A DNA stretch of 64,000 nucleotides from Mangrovimonas sp. YM274 (GCF_030908385.1 NZ_CP133091.1:1-64000), one strand, 5' to 3'; positions 27,774-37,438 are shown, counted from the first letter of the stretch. Notes: a model not told the origin generated them from the sequence alone. Numbers and translations: made by a program.

Positions 27774-28181
27774 TTATTCTGCTCCTAATTTAATAACATC
27801 CTTTTCCTTGTTAGATGCCATAACTTTAATAATCTCTTTTATATCAAAACGGTTGTCCCAACCTTCTTCCCCTTCTGGTTTTGGAGTAATTACCCCTCTC
27901 ACCTGAACGGTTACATAATCGGTTGGTTCTTCCTTATAGGCCTTTGCCTTATCATCCAATTCATGCATCTTCTCATTAATCACAACCGCATAAACCTCAG
28001 ACGGCGTGTGTAGCACAGCAGCATCGGCATAGTATACAAACTCGCCGGTCATTTCAACATACCCATCATTTTTTGGGGTAGTTTCAGTAATGGCGTCTCC
28101 TGTTACTTCTGCTGGTTTTGATTCATTTTTACAGCTTAAAGCCAATCCGGCTATACATAATAATGTGAAGATGTTTTTCAT
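27774..28181 (-). CDS. Small predicted lipoprotein between sufB and sufC
   Basis: The 135-residue protein starts at the ATG ending at 28181 ([20 protein letters not shown]), a clear lipoprotein signal with Cys at the cleavage site. The mature part reads [30 protein letters not shown] and ends with a conserved-looking [16 protein letters not shown] segment, which may be a small OB-like or NlpE-like domain; I cannot assign it. It lies two bases upstream of sufC, so its translation is probably coupled with the scaffold genes. Confidence 0.75.
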   Translation of the reverse strand: MKNIFTLLCIAGLALSCKNESKPAEVTGDAITETTPKNDGYVEMTGEFVYYADAAVLHTPSEVYAVVINEKMHELDDKAKAYKEEPTDYVTVQVRGVITPKPEGEEGWDNRFDIKEIIKVMASNKEKDVIKLGAE

Positions 28182-28235
28182 ATATGAATTCACTTTTTGG
28201 ATGTTACACTTTTAATTTCTAGTCTTCTCTAATGC

Positions 28236-29684
28236 TTATCCTACGGAACCTTCCAAACTAATTTCCAATAGTTTTTGGGCTTCTACCGCAAACTCCATTG
28301 GCAATTTGTTCAACACCTCCTTACTGAACCCGTTTACGATAAGTGCAATCGCTTTTTCAGTATCGATACCACGTTGATTGCAGTAAAAAATTTGGTCTTC
28401 ACCAATTTTACTGGTCGTGGCCTCGTGCTCTATTTGAGCCGTTTTATTTTTAGCTTCAATATATGGGAAGGTATGGGCACCACACTCATTACCCATCAAC
28501 AAGCTATCACATTGCGAAAAGTTTCTCGCGTTTTCTGCTCTTGAATGTACCTGAACCAAACCTCTATAGGAGTTTTGCGATTTCCCTGCAGAAATACCTT
28601 TGGAAATAATGGTCGATTTGGTATTCTTTCCTAAGTGAATCATTTTCGTTCCAGTATCTGCCTGTTGGAAGTTATTGGTAACAGCGATAGAATAAAATTC
28701 TCCTACCGAATTATCACCTTTCAACACACAACTTGGGTATTTCCAAGTCACGGCACTACCGGTTTCTACCTGCGTCCAAGAAATCTTGGCATTGGTTTCG
28801 CACAATCCACGTTTGGTCACAAAATTGAAAACCCCTCCTTTTCCTTCGGAGTTTCCTGGATACCAGTTTTGCACTGTAGAATACTTGATTTCGGCATCGT
28901 CCATGGCAATCAATTCCACCACCGCAGCATGCAATTGATTTTCATCTCTACTTGGTGCAGTACACCCTTCCAAATAACTTACATAACTACCTTCATCGGC
29001 AATGACCAAGGTACGTTCAAACTGCCCTGTTCCTGCTTGGTTAATTCTAAAATAGGTAGACAATTCCATTGGGCATTTTACCCCTTTTGGAATATAACAG
29101 AAACTACCATCACTAAACACTGCACTATTCAATGCCGCATAAAAGTTATCCTTTTGTGGCACTACAGTCCCGATATATTTTTTCACCAATTCCGGATGCT
29201 CTTGAATGGCTTCGGAAATGGAACAGAAAATAATCCCCTTTTCAGCCAAGGTCTTTTTGAAAGTAGTCGCCACCGAAACGGAATCCACAACCACATCCAT
29301 AGCCACACCAGCTAATTTCTTCTGTTCATCCAAAGAAATCCCTAACTTTTCAAATGTAGCCAACAACTCAGGATCTACTTCATCCAAGCTGTTGTACTTT
29401 GGCTTTTTGTTAGGGGCAGAATAATAGGAAATCGCTTGAAAATCGGGCTTTTCATAATGCACATTGGCCCACTCTGGCTCAATCATTTGCTCCCAAGCCC
29501 TAAAGGCTTCCAACCTCCAGTTGGTCATCCACTCTGGCTCTTCTTTCTTTTTGGAAATTGCCCTAACAATCTCCTCGTTCAATCCTACAGGAAAGGTATC
29601 AGACTCTATGTCTGTATAAAAACCGTACTCGTATTCCTTGGTTTTTAACTCTTCTCTTAAATCGTCTTCAGTATACTTACTCAT
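28236..29684 (-). CDS. sufB: Fe-S cluster assembly protein SufB
   Basis: SufB is the 482-residue scaffold subunit on which clusters form. It has [19 protein letters not shown], a long beta-helix core, and the C-terminal signature [19 protein letters not shown]. The conserved Cys and Glu positions used for sulfur transfer are present in the C-terminal half. It is 17 bp downstream of sufA. Confidence 0.96.
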   Translation of the reverse strand: MSKYTEDDLREELKTKEYEYGFYTDIESDTFPVGLNEEIVRAISKKKEEPEWMTNWRLEAFRAWEQMIEPEWANVHYEKPDFQAISYYSAPNKKPKYNSLDEVDPELLATFEKLGISLDEQKKLAGVAMDVVVDSVSVATTFKKTLAEKGIIFCSISEAIQEHPELVKKYIGTVVPQKDNFYAALNSAVFSDGSFCYIPKGVKCPMELSTYFRINQAGTGQFERTLVIADEGSYVSYLEGCTAPSRDENQLHAAVVELIAMDDAEIKYSTVQNWYPGNSEGKGGVFNFVTKRGLCETNAKISWTQVETGSAVTWKYPSCVLKGDNSVGEFYSIAVTNNFQQADTGTKMIHLGKNTKSTIISKGISAGKSQNSYRGLVQVHSRAENARNFSQCDSLLMGNECGAHTFPYIEAKNKTAQIEHEATTSKIGEDQIFYCNQRGIDTEKAIALIVNGFSKEVLNKLPMEFAVEAQKLLEISLEGSVG

Positions 29685-29701
29685 TCTCTTTACGCTTCAA
29701 T

Positions 29702-30031
29702 TTACAGTGAAAACGATTCACCACAACCACAAGTCCTATTGGCATTTGGGTTGTTGAATACAAAACCGCTTCCATTTAATCCTCCGGAATACTCCAAAGT
29801 GGTACCAATTAGATATAAAAAGCTCTTCTTGTCCACAATAATTTTTACACCATTGTCTTCAAACACCTTATCTTCATCCAGCTGCTCTTTGTCAAACTTC
29901 AAATCGTATGACAAACCAGAACAACCACCACTTTTCACACCAACCCGAACAAAATCAGTGACAGAGTTATAGCCATCCTCGGCCATTAACTCCACAACTT
30001 TCTTTTTAGCCGCTTCTGATACTTTAATCAT
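29702..30031 (-). CDS. sufA: HesB/IscA-type Fe-S carrier, first gene of the suf operon (SufA)
   Basis: A-type carrier of 109 residues with the three conserved cysteines: SGGCSGLSY (first) and the RTCGCGESF tail (Cys-Gly-Cys). It accepts clusters from the SufBCD scaffold and delivers them to target proteins. It leads the suf run, with a good promoter about 30 bp upstream. Confidence 0.93.
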   Translation of the reverse strand: MIKVSEAAKKKVVELMAEDGYNSVTDFVRVGVKSGGCSGLSYDLKFDKEQLDEDKVFEDNGVKIIVDKKSFLYLIGTTLEYSGGLNGSGFVFNNPNANRTCGCGESFSL

Positions 30032-30060
30032 AATAATATAGATTACATCTAAATAGACTG

Positions 30061-30090
30061 CAAATATACAATATAAGTAGGCTTAATCAA
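30061..30090 (-). promoter_or_regulatory. Putative suf operon promoter
   Basis: On the minus strand TATATTTG (30061-30068) matches the -7 TAnnTTTG element, with a TTG (30088-30090) 19 bases upstream in the -33 position. No IscR-like operator was recognised. Confidence 0.6.
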
Positions 30091-30194
30091 GCGAACCTAA
30101 CATTATATTAGCAAATAGGCCTATAGAAACTATTGATGCCCACAGGCAGCCCTGGATATCTTAAAAAGGATTCCTAAAATCATTCAAATATCCT

Positions 30195-30202
30195 TAAATT
30201 TG
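30195..30202 (+). promoter_or_regulatory. Putative -7 box for thiL (TAAATTTG)
   Basis: It ends only four bases before the thiL ATG, so transcription would begin at or next to the start codon and the mRNA would be leaderless or nearly so. Confidence 0.5.
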
Positions 30203-30206
30203 CAAC

Positions 30207-31253
30207 ATGATAGAAGACAAGAATCAAGCCCGTACCCCGCTTAGTGAACTTGGAGAATTTGGCCTTATTGACCATTTAACCAAGAACTTTAAAATCACCC
30301 ACGAATCTACCATAAAAGGTATTGGTGATGACGCTGCCGTTTGCGATTTCGGCAACCAGCAAGTAGTAATTACTACCGATTTACTGGTTGAAAATGTACA
30401 TTTCGACTTGAGCTATATGCCGTTAAAACACCTAGGATATAAATCTGTAATGGTGAATCTTTCCGATGTATATGCCATGAATGCCATGGCCAGCCAAATA
30501 ACAGTCTCCATAGCTGTTTCCAACAGATTTCCTTTAGAGGCATTGGAAGAACTGTACGCCGGTATTGAAACGGCTGCTAAAATTTACGGAGTTGATGTTG
30601 TGGGAGGCGATACGACATCGTCCACAAAAGGCTTACTAATTTCCGTAACCGCTTTTGGAACCGCCAACAAAGAAGATATTGCCTATAGAAACGGCGCAAA
30701 ACCAAATGACCTTTTAGTAGTCACAGGAGATTTGGGCGGTGCCTACATGGGCCTACAGGTTTTGGAGCGCGAAAAGAAAGTATTTGAAGTGAACCCAAAC
30801 AACCAACCAGATTTGGACGCCTACACCTACATCATAGAAAGACAGCTAAAACCAGAAGCTAGGAAGGATATTATAAAGCTATTAAAAGATCTGGAGGTCA
30901 AACCAACGGCTATGATTGACATTAGCGACGGCCTATCTTCTGAAATCATTCACCTTTGCAAACAAAGCAAGGTAGGCGCAGAACTTTACGAAAACAAAAT
31001 ACCATTGGATCCTCAGGTTATTGCCACTTGTGAGGAATTTGAAATTGACAGCACAACCATTGCTTTAAACGGTGGCGAAGATTATGAATTATTGATGACG
31101 ATTTCGCAAGAGGACTTCCCTAAAATAAAGGCCAATCCTAACCTGTCGGTGATTGGTTATATAACCGAAGAAAGCAGGGGCATGCATTTAATTACACGTG
31201 CGGAAGAAGCAATCCCCATTATTGCTAAGGGATGGAATGCACTAGATAACTAA
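30207..31253 (+). CDS. thiL: Thiamine-monophosphate kinase ThiL
   Basis: This 348-residue kinase phosphorylates thiamine monophosphate to thiamine diphosphate. Visible motifs are GIGDDAAV near residue 40, the Asp-rich TTDLLVENVHFD, VVGGDTTSS, VVTGDLGGAYMG, DISDGLSSE and LNGGEDYELL, all typical of the PurM/ThiL fold. The stop codon overlaps the convergent small gene downstream by four bases. The gene is monocistronic. Confidence 0.95.
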   Translation: MIEDKNQARTPLSELGEFGLIDHLTKNFKITHESTIKGIGDDAAVCDFGNQQVVITTDLLVENVHFDLSYMPLKHLGYKSVMVNLSDVYAMNAMASQITVSIAVSNRFPLEALEELYAGIETAAKIYGVDVVGGDTTSSTKGLLISVTAFGTANKEDIAYRNGAKPNDLLVVTGDLGGAYMGLQVLEREKKVFEVNPNNQPDLDAYTYIIERQLKPEARKDIIKLLKDLEVKPTAMIDISDGLSSEIIHLCKQSKVGAELYENKIPLDPQVIATCEEFEIDSTTIALNGGEDYELLMTISQEDFPKIKANPNLSVIGYITEESRGMHLITRAEEAIPIIAKGWNALDN

Positions 31254-31486
31254 GAACAGTGGTGCTCTAATTTTCGCTTGGTCCTCTTTTCATAAAGTTG
31301 ACCAAGTATTTCATTGATTTCCTTTCGTGTATCTGTCAAAGGAGTCAATCTACCCGTATCACTGGTAGTTACTTGCTTCTTGCAGAATTTACATTCGTAC
31401 TCTTTTACATAGAGCGTAATCTCTTTTTTCATCACAAAATGATGATCGAACAGTTTACAAATTAAAGTTTTCAAGGCGCTATTCAA
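31250..31486 (-). CDS. Small Cys-pair protein, paralogue 1
   Basis: This 78-residue basic protein carries YECKFCKKQ (CxxC) and a closing CS, and is clearly paralogous to the gene at 31694-31957: both share the NSA/K opening, TLxVKEYxCKxCK and a C-terminal EINxxLxQxY block. An in-frame stop immediately precedes a TTG at 31486, and no ATG occurs before the conserved opening, so I infer a TTG start. The CxxC and a His (LFDHHF / VFGHKY) suggest metal binding, perhaps like DUF1660-type proteins. Function unknown. Confidence 0.6.
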   Translation of the reverse strand: MNSALKTLICKLFDHHFVMKKEITLYVKEYECKFCKKQVTTSDTGRLTPLTDTRKEINEILGQLYEKRTKRKLEHHCS

Positions 31487-31693
31487 TTAAATATTAGGGA
31501 ACCCTAACTTAGCAAAAAAATTGAATTGAGCAAATAAATTAACGTTATAAAATTAACAGGCTTTTTCTTTCAGGAAACGACAACTAAAAATCCAATAAAA
31601 CTAACTGAATTTCAGCACAATACATCATCCACTTACTTTTCAGAAGAAAATTGAAAAGCAATTAAATGTTAAAAATAAGGAGAGAACAATTAT

Positions 31694-31957
31694 TTAATAA
31701 GCAGCCGTTCCAAGCGATTTAGCCTGCAAACGACTCATACGTCTTGTGTAGACCTGCTCCAACAAACTATTTATTTCCTGATACTTAGGCGTCAATTCTC
31801 TTAAATGGCCATCGCTATCGGTAGTTAGTTGTCTTTTGCAGCATTTGCAAGTATACTCCTTTACATGCAAGGTCACCTTTTTAGTGACTTCATATTTGTG
31901 ACCAAAAACGCCACAATAAAGTTTAGCTGCAGAGTTGGGGTTAGTAGTTGTTTTCAT
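31694..31957 (-). CDS. Small Cys-pair protein, paralogue 2
   Basis: The 87-residue protein starts at the ATG ending at 31957 (MKTTTNPNSAAKLYCGVFGHK). It contains CKCCKRQ and a C-terminal amphipathic block (EINSLLEQVYTRRMSRL). It is the paralogue of the gene 200 bp downstream. The pattern of Cys, His and CxxC fits a small zinc ribbon, but this is inference. The intergenic region between the two genes holds no other gene that I can see. Confidence 0.65.
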   Translation of the reverse strand: MKTTTNPNSAAKLYCGVFGHKYEVTKKVTLHVKEYTCKCCKRQLTTDSDGHLRELTPKYQEINSLLEQVYTRRMSRLQAKSLGTAAY

Positions 31958-32020
31958 AATCACTATATTTTGAGACAGTTAAACTTAATGAAAAAAACAA
32001 ATTAAATTCGTCAAAAAGAC

Positions 32021-32797
32021 CTAATTTTCGATAAAATGCAATATTTTGTAATCTAATTCTTTCCTATCTTCAATATAGCTCATATGACCGTCAGGAAATT
32101 CAACCAATTCTATATCCGATCCAGACACATACCCCATCACGCTATCATAGTCCAAAACCGGATCCTTAAGTCCTATGACCAATAACTTTTTAAACTTACC
32201 ATTCACGAATTGACTCCGTCTATCCTTTCTAATCTTCATTCCTTCCAAAGCTGCAACAATTCCTTGTAATGGCGTTTTAAGAGCCTCATTTTTTACGTCA
32301 TTAATTTCAGTTGCGAACCGCTCCCTATTTTCCTCAGCAAATAAATTTGCCACTGCCATACTTACAAAAGCCTTATGGTTTTGTTTTACCGCCTTAATCG
32401 CCCGATCCCTATTAAGCCTGCGCTCCTCGTTGTCAGATTCCGCCGTTGAATTCAATAAACAAATTGCACCAACCCGGAGCGGAAACAACTCCTGCAAAGC
32501 AAGAGCCACATAGCCTCCCATAGAATGCCCAATAACAACAGCATTCATAACCCCCAGATTTTCGAGCACAGCATTAACCGCCTTAGCCATATCTTCCATA
32601 CTATGTATGTAACCAAGACAACCTGTTTCACCGTGCCCCAACAAATCAATCATAACAACCTGATGACTGCTTTTTAAAGTGCCAGCAAGATGATTCCACA
32701 TTTCAATATTCTCCAAAAAACCATGAAGCAAAACAACGGGCTTCCCCTGCCCCTCAACTTTATAATGTACAGCAACTTCTTTATAAACAATTGTCAT
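32021..32797 (-). CDS. Alpha/beta hydrolase
   Basis: This 258-residue hydrolase of the alpha/beta fold shows the oxyanion motif LLHGFLEN, the nucleophile elbow GHSMGGYVAL with the catalytic Ser, an Asp in LKDPVLDYDS and the catalytic His in PDGHMSYIED. The start is the ATG ending at 32797 (MTIVYKEVAVHYKV). Substrate unknown; an esterase, lipase or C-C hydrolase are all possible. It is 63 bp downstream of the ACT-like gene on the same strand. Confidence 0.88.
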   Translation of the reverse strand: MTIVYKEVAVHYKVEGQGKPVVLLHGFLENIEMWNHLAGTLKSSHQVVMIDLLGHGETGCLGYIHSMEDMAKAVNAVLENLGVMNAVVIGHSMGGYVALALQELFPLRVGAICLLNSTAESDNEERRLNRDRAIKAVKQNHKAFVSMAVANLFAEENRERFATEINDVKNEALKTPLQGIVAALEGMKIRKDRRSQFVNGKFKKLLVIGLKDPVLDYDSVMGYVSGSDIELVEFPDGHMSYIEDRKELDYKILHFIEN

Positions 32798-32860
32798 ATC
32801 CAAATCAATTTATTTGCAAAATTAATCCAATTTTACACATACAAAGTCAACAAACTTCAA

Positions 32861-33517
32861 TTAGACTTTCAACCTTTTAATCACCGAAAAGGCCTTATCA
32901 ATTAACGGATCTTCTATAAGCACTGTAAACTCATTGGTGGTAGACACCACTTCATACAACGCAATACCCTCCCAAGCCAAACGCTTAAAAATTTGATAAT
33001 ACAAACCTGTAACTCTAGAATTATTTAATGGCAAACTTATACTTATTGCAGACAGTTGCCCAACCATACCTATTAATTGCTCTCCTTTAAAACAATCCAA
33101 AACATGCCGCTCTTCAGAACTTGAGATGATAAGATTACTTTCATGTATCCCCCTTGTAAAAGCATAAAAGATACTAGTGTTTACCCCAACATGTTCTAAA
33201 ATCCTAGAATGACTGTCAATAAGCGTTTTTGAATTTTGAAAAGTAAAGTCCGTTAAATTAGACCGCACTGTAATATCACCCAAACCTTCCAACATCTTCT
33301 TCAATTTAACAGAACTTGCAATATTTTGCGGCGCACTATATCGCCGCAAGGCCATCATAATGGCTCCAGACTTCACGGGTTTCTTAAGCATTTCACTTAC
33401 GGCCGGCACTAGTTCTTCCGCCAAAGCACTGTAGTTAATAATATTCCTGGATAAGGCTTCCTCCAAAAAGGGCTGGGAAACCAGCAATTCAGTCACACAA
33501 GACGCAATAGTTTTCAT
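32861..33517 (-). CDS. ACT-like regulatory protein divergent from aspartokinase
   Basis: I read this 218-residue protein as having two parts: an N-terminal helical region (MKTIASCVTELLVSQPFLEEALSRN...), and a C-terminal region with betas resembling ACT domains (VGQLSAISISLPLNNSRVTGLYYQIFKRLAWEGIALYEVVSTTNEFTVLIEDPLID, read in segments). The last segment resembles the ACT half of aspartokinases. It is divergent from lysC, with about 107 bp between starts. I infer an amino-acid-sensing role tied to the aspartate pathway; the exact function is not established. Confidence 0.65.
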   Translation of the reverse strand: MKTIASCVTELLVSQPFLEEALSRNIINYSALAEELVPAVSEMLKKPVKSGAIMMALRRYSAPQNIASSVKLKKMLEGLGDITVRSNLTDFTFQNSKTLIDSHSRILEHVGVNTSIFYAFTRGIHESNLIISSSEERHVLDCFKGEQLIGMVGQLSAISISLPLNNSRVTGLYYQIFKRLAWEGIALYEVVSTTNEFTVLIEDPLIDKAFSVIKRLKV

Positions 33518-33592
33518 TTCGTTAATTATTTAACATTATGTGCAAATTTAGCGTAATATTTTTATTTTCATTCTAAAACAAGCACTTATAAA

Positions 33593-33600
33593 TACCTTTG
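33593..33600 (+). promoter_or_regulatory. Putative -7 box for lysC (TACCTTTG)
   Basis: This TAnnTTTG match lies 23 bp upstream of the lysC ATG in the 107-bp divergent region. Confidence 0.55.
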
Positions 33601-33623
33601 CAGTATAAATAAAGATTAAGACT

Positions 33624-34949
33624 ATGTTAGTATTAAAGTTTGGAGGTACTTCAGTTGGTTCAGTAACCAACATGACCAATGTAAAAAACATCATTAATGA
33701 TGGCAACAAAAAGATAGTAGTCCTATCAGCCATGTCTGGAACCACTAATGCACTTGTGGAAATCTCAGAAACCATTAAAGCTAAAAACATTACTGAAGCC
33801 AAACAATTAATCGCAGCCCTTAACGACAAATATCAGGACGTTATTGAAGAGTTGCTCCAGGATCAAACCTTGGCGAACGAAGCCACCGCCTACATCCTTG
33901 AAGTAATTAATACATTATTAACATGCGCCGAAAAACCACACAACGAACTACTATACAACACAATAGTTTCGCAAGGCGAATTGCTGTCAACCTTCCTATT
34001 CACCCAATTTCTAAAACAACAAGGTATTAACGCCCAACTAATTTCAGCATTGGATTTTATGCGTGTTGACAAAGCGCATGAACCTGATAATTTCTATATC
34101 AAACAAAACCTAAACCGCATCATAAACAACCTACCGGAGGCCGACATCTATATCACTCAAGGATTTATTTGTTTAGACGCCGAAGGCGCTGTAGCCAATC
34201 TTCAACGTGGCGGTAGCGATTACACGGCCACTATTATTGGTGCAGCCATCAATGCAGAAGAAGTCCAAATTTGGACTGATATCGACGGGTTCCACAACAA
34301 CGATCCACGATTTGTACAGGACACCCATGCCATTTCAAACTTATCGTTCGATGAAGCTGCAGAATTGGCTTATTTTGGAGCTAAAATATTACATCCTCAA
34401 ACCGTAATGCCCGTTCGTGACCTAGATATCCCGGTAAGACTTAAAAACACCATGGCTCCTGCTGCCTACGGCACGTTAATTACCAACAAAATCCACGGAG
34501 AGGGCATAAAAGCAATTGCTGCTAAAGATAACATTACCGCCATCAAAATTAAATCTGGCAGAATGTTATTGGCTCACGGTTTCTTGAAAAAAGTATTCGA
34601 AATTTTCGAGAAATACGAGACCTCCATCGACATGATTACCACTTCGGAAATTGCCGTATCCCTTACCATCGATGACACTACAAATTTATCGCATATTGTA
34701 GAGGAGTTGGAAAAATTCTCATCGGTAGAAGTAGATGAATACAGAACCATTGTTTGTGCCGTTGGAAACAATATTGTCTATCACCCAGACACCCCTAAGT
34801 TATTCCAAATCCTTCAGGACGTCAATATAAGAATGATTGCTTACGGAGGAAGCAACAACAATATTTCGCTATTAATCAATACAAGCGACAAAGTGGAAAC
34901 ACTTAGAAAACTAAACCGCTATATTTTTGAAACAGAACTAGCGGAATAA
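33624..34949 (+). CDS. lysC: Aspartate kinase (monofunctional)
   Basis: This 441-residue kinase makes aspartyl phosphate, the first step to lysine, methionine and threonine. It shows the N-terminal KFGGTSVG motif, the GGSDYTATIIGAA nucleotide-binding motif, the substrate region LSFDEAAELAYFGAKILHP and two C-terminal ACT domains (about 300-370 and 375-440). There is no homoserine dehydrogenase extension. It is monocistronic, with a strong terminator shared with pepP. Confidence 0.94.
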   Translation: MLVLKFGGTSVGSVTNMTNVKNIINDGNKKIVVLSAMSGTTNALVEISETIKAKNITEAKQLIAALNDKYQDVIEELLQDQTLANEATAYILEVINTLLTCAEKPHNELLYNTIVSQGELLSTFLFTQFLKQQGINAQLISALDFMRVDKAHEPDNFYIKQNLNRIINNLPEADIYITQGFICLDAEGAVANLQRGGSDYTATIIGAAINAEEVQIWTDIDGFHNNDPRFVQDTHAISNLSFDEAAELAYFGAKILHPQTVMPVRDLDIPVRLKNTMAPAAYGTLITNKIHGEGIKAIAAKDNITAIKIKSGRMLLAHGFLKKVFEIFEKYETSIDMITTSEIAVSLTIDDTTNLSHIVEELEKFSSVEVDEYRTIVCAVGNNIVYHPDTPKLFQILQDVNIRMIAYGGSNNNISLLINTSDKVETLRKLNRYIFETELAE

Positions 34950-34955
34950 CCCAAG

Positions 34956-35011
34956 TATCTAACTAACAAAAAAAGGACGTTGAAAAACGTCCTTTTTTTG
35001 TTAGTTAGATA
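34956..35011. terminator. Very long bidirectional terminator, lysC / pepP
   Basis: A perfect 26-bp stem (34956-34981 with 34986-35011) closes on a GAAA tetraloop. Internal A and T runs flank the GGACGTT core, so both convergent transcripts are served. Confidence 0.9.
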
Positions 35012-35016
35012 TATTC

Positions 35017-36309
35017 CTATTGATTCATTAAATCCTCAATCTCCTCTGCTTTAATTGGGATATTTGCCATTAAATTGAAGGGTTCCCCGTTAGGCTGAAC
35101 AACAACATCGTCTTCCAAGCGAATTCCAAAACCTTCTTCTGGAATATAAATCCCCGGCTCTACAGTAAACACCATGTTTGGCTGCATTGGCTCTGTTAAA
35201 ATACCATAATCATGCGTATCCAAACCAATATGGTGACTAGTACCATGCATAAAGTACTTTTTGTAAGCTGGCCAATCTGGATTTTCATTCTGCACATCGG
35301 CCTTATCCAACAAGCCTAGCCCCAAAAGCTCTGAAGTCATCATTTTTCCGACCTCCACATGATACTCTGCCCATAGCGTTCCTGGCACCAACAATTTGGT
35401 AGCATCATCCTTCACTTTCAATACAGCATTGTATACCTCCTTCTGTCTTTTGGTAAATTTACCGGAAACAGGAACTGTTCTACTCAAGTCACTAGAGTAA
35501 TTGGCATATTCAGCTGCTGTATCAAACAAAATCAAATCCCCATCCTTACATTGCTGGTTGTTTTCTACATAGTGCAACACATTGGCATTATTTCCGGATG
35601 CAATGATAGGGGTATAGGCAAATCCTTTAGAACGGTTTCTCAAGAATTCATGCATCAATTCAGCTTCAATTTCATATTCCCATACGCCTGGCTTTACAAA
35701 ATCCAACACGCGACGAAATCCTTTTTCAGTAATATCACAAGCCTTTTGCATCAAGCCAATTTCTATTGGATCCTTTACTGAACGTAAACGTTGCAAAATT
35801 GGATTGCTTTTGGCCACACGGTGCGCCGGATAGCGATCTTTTAACCACTTTACAAATCGAGCCTCACGAGTTTCCGTTTCCACATTGGCTCTATAGTGTT
35901 CGTTGGTATTAATATATACTGTATCACACTGGGTCATCAATTCAAACAACACCTTTTCCATATCTTTCAACCAATACACGGTCTTGATTCCAGAAGTTTC
36001 AAAAGCCTTTTCCTTGGTAAGCTTCTCCCCTTCCCAAACAGCAATATGCTCATTGGTTTCTTTCAAAAACAACAATTCCCTGTGCTGCTCCTTAGGACAA
36101 TCGGGAAAAATCACCAAAATACTCTCCTCCTGATCCACACCACTGAGATAAAAAATATCCCGACTTTGTTGAAATGGCATGGTGCTATCGGCACTGATTG
36201 GATAAATATCATTGGAGTTAAAAATCGCTAAACTATTCGGCTCCATTTGGGCGGCAAAGTTTTTACGATTTTTAATAAACAATTCACGATCTATAGGTAA
36301 GTATTTCAT
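35017..36309 (-). CDS. pepP: Aminopeptidase P family protein
   Basis: This 430-residue metalloprotease removes N-terminal residues before proline. It has an N-terminal AMP_N domain and a pita-bread catalytic domain with the ligands in FDTAAEYANYSSDLSRTVPV (two Asp), GTSHHIGLDTHD (His), FTVEPGIYI (Glu) and GIRLEDDVVV (Glu). I use the ATG ending at 36309 (MKYLPIDRELFIKN). No signal peptide, so cytoplasmic. Monocistronic. Confidence 0.93.
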   Translation of the reverse strand: MKYLPIDRELFIKNRKNFAAQMEPNSLAIFNSNDIYPISADSTMPFQQSRDIFYLSGVDQEESILVIFPDCPKEQHRELLFLKETNEHIAVWEGEKLTKEKAFETSGIKTVYWLKDMEKVLFELMTQCDTVYINTNEHYRANVETETREARFVKWLKDRYPAHRVAKSNPILQRLRSVKDPIEIGLMQKACDITEKGFRRVLDFVKPGVWEYEIEAELMHEFLRNRSKGFAYTPIIASGNNANVLHYVENNQQCKDGDLILFDTAAEYANYSSDLSRTVPVSGKFTKRQKEVYNAVLKVKDDATKLLVPGTLWAEYHVEVGKMMTSELLGLGLLDKADVQNENPDWPAYKKYFMHGTSHHIGLDTHDYGILTEPMQPNMVFTVEPGIYIPEEGFGIRLEDDVVVQPNGEPFNLMANIPIKAEEIEDLMNQ

Positions 36310-36456
36310 AAAATTATATTTAGGTAACAAAAGTAAAGAGATTCTATCAGGATATCAACTTAATAAGCATTTGTTGCAAACACCACCCCAAAAGGCAACT
36401 TTCAAAATTTATACTATTTTTAATACTTTCAAGTTATATATAGAAACCCCAATCTG

Positions 36457-37326
36457 ATGAAATTTTTAAAACTTAGCGTACTAGCCGTAATCACAATGAT
36501 GCTGTCTTGCAGCGAAGACCAAGACGACAACATCCAAAGCACAGAACCCAACCTTATTATTAAGTTGAAATTCGATCCTACCCAGGAACGTCTCAACAAT
36601 TTAGGACAACCGTCCAGCATTCCAGAAGGCAATGCAGCCCAATCTCCCACCATCACCCGCATGAGTGCCAATTACATTGAATTTGCTCCAGACCCATATA
36701 CGCCATTGGGAGAAGGAGAAGTCATTTTTATGGGCCAGGAAACCACAGCAGGAGGCGCCAACGCTATCGACTTTCAAAATGCCACCTTTGGCGCAGATGG
36801 CGATGTGTTTTTAACCGTCCCCCTAAGCCAAGTCACTTCCGGAACTTATGAATGGGTCCGCGTATCCCTAGCCTACCAAGAAGGAGCGATTGATTTACTT
36901 GTAAATGCCATTGATTACACAGGAACTTTGGCAAGTTTTGTAGGCTACAACACCTACATCACTTCCTTCAATTTGAACGGCAGTACTTTTGATGTAAACG
37001 ATAACCGTCCCCAAGGATTTTGGGCTTTTGAAGCAGAAGGTTACACTTCTGAAGGGCAAGCTCCAGAAGGCGCCACAACAGTCCCAAATCCATTGTTCGA
37101 TTCCTCTCCTATTCCACAGGGATCTTGTGTGGTAACCGGTGAGTTTGAAGAAGGCTTCTCCATAACCGGAAACGAAACACAAGATATGGAAGTTACCCTA
37201 TCATTTTCCATCAACAACAGTTTTGAGTGGAACGAAGTAAATTTTGACGGAAAATATGAACCCGCAGCTGGCGAACAAGTGGTCGATATGGGCCTAAGAG
37301 GCTTAATCCCAACGGTATCAAATTAA
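36457..37326 (+). CDS. Predicted lipoprotein, unknown function
   Basis: The 289-residue protein has a lipoprotein signal (MKFLKLSVLAVITMMLSCSED). The mature part is beta-rich, with AQSPTITRMSANYIEFAP, VFLTVPLSQVTSGTYEW and VTLSFSINNSFEWNE. It is probably displayed on the envelope. I recognise no catalytic motif. It stands between pepP and the sdh operon with its own spacing on both sides. Confidence 0.8.
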   Translation: MKFLKLSVLAVITMMLSCSEDQDDNIQSTEPNLIIKLKFDPTQERLNNLGQPSSIPEGNAAQSPTITRMSANYIEFAPDPYTPLGEGEVIFMGQETTAGGANAIDFQNATFGADGDVFLTVPLSQVTSGTYEWVRVSLAYQEGAIDLLVNAIDYTGTLASFVGYNTYITSFNLNGSTFDVNDNRPQGFWAFEAEGYTSEGQAPEGATTVPNPLFDSSPIPQGSCVVTGEFEEGFSITGNETQDMEVTLSFSINNSFEWNEVNFDGKYEPAAGEQVVDMGLRGLIPTVSN

Positions 37327-37381
37327 GCGACTTTTCAACCTGTTTAAAATCATTCTAAATACTTAATTTAAACTACAGCCC

Positions 37382-37413
37382 TTTGCCTAAATCTCTTTTG
37401 AAGTGTATCTTTG
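37382..37413 (+). promoter_or_regulatory. Putative sdhCAB promoter
   Basis: TTTG (37382-37385) lies 20 bases upstream of TATCTTTG (37406-37413), fitting the Bacteroidota -33/-7 arrangement. The sdhC ATG follows 25 bases later. Confidence 0.65.
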
Positions 37414-37438
37414 TTCGATAAAAATTAACTTCAAAAAA

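Noticed and set aside
37403-37438. N-terminal extension of SdhC from a GTG
   Set aside because: It would start inside the promoter, and the ATG at 37439 gives the usual family start.
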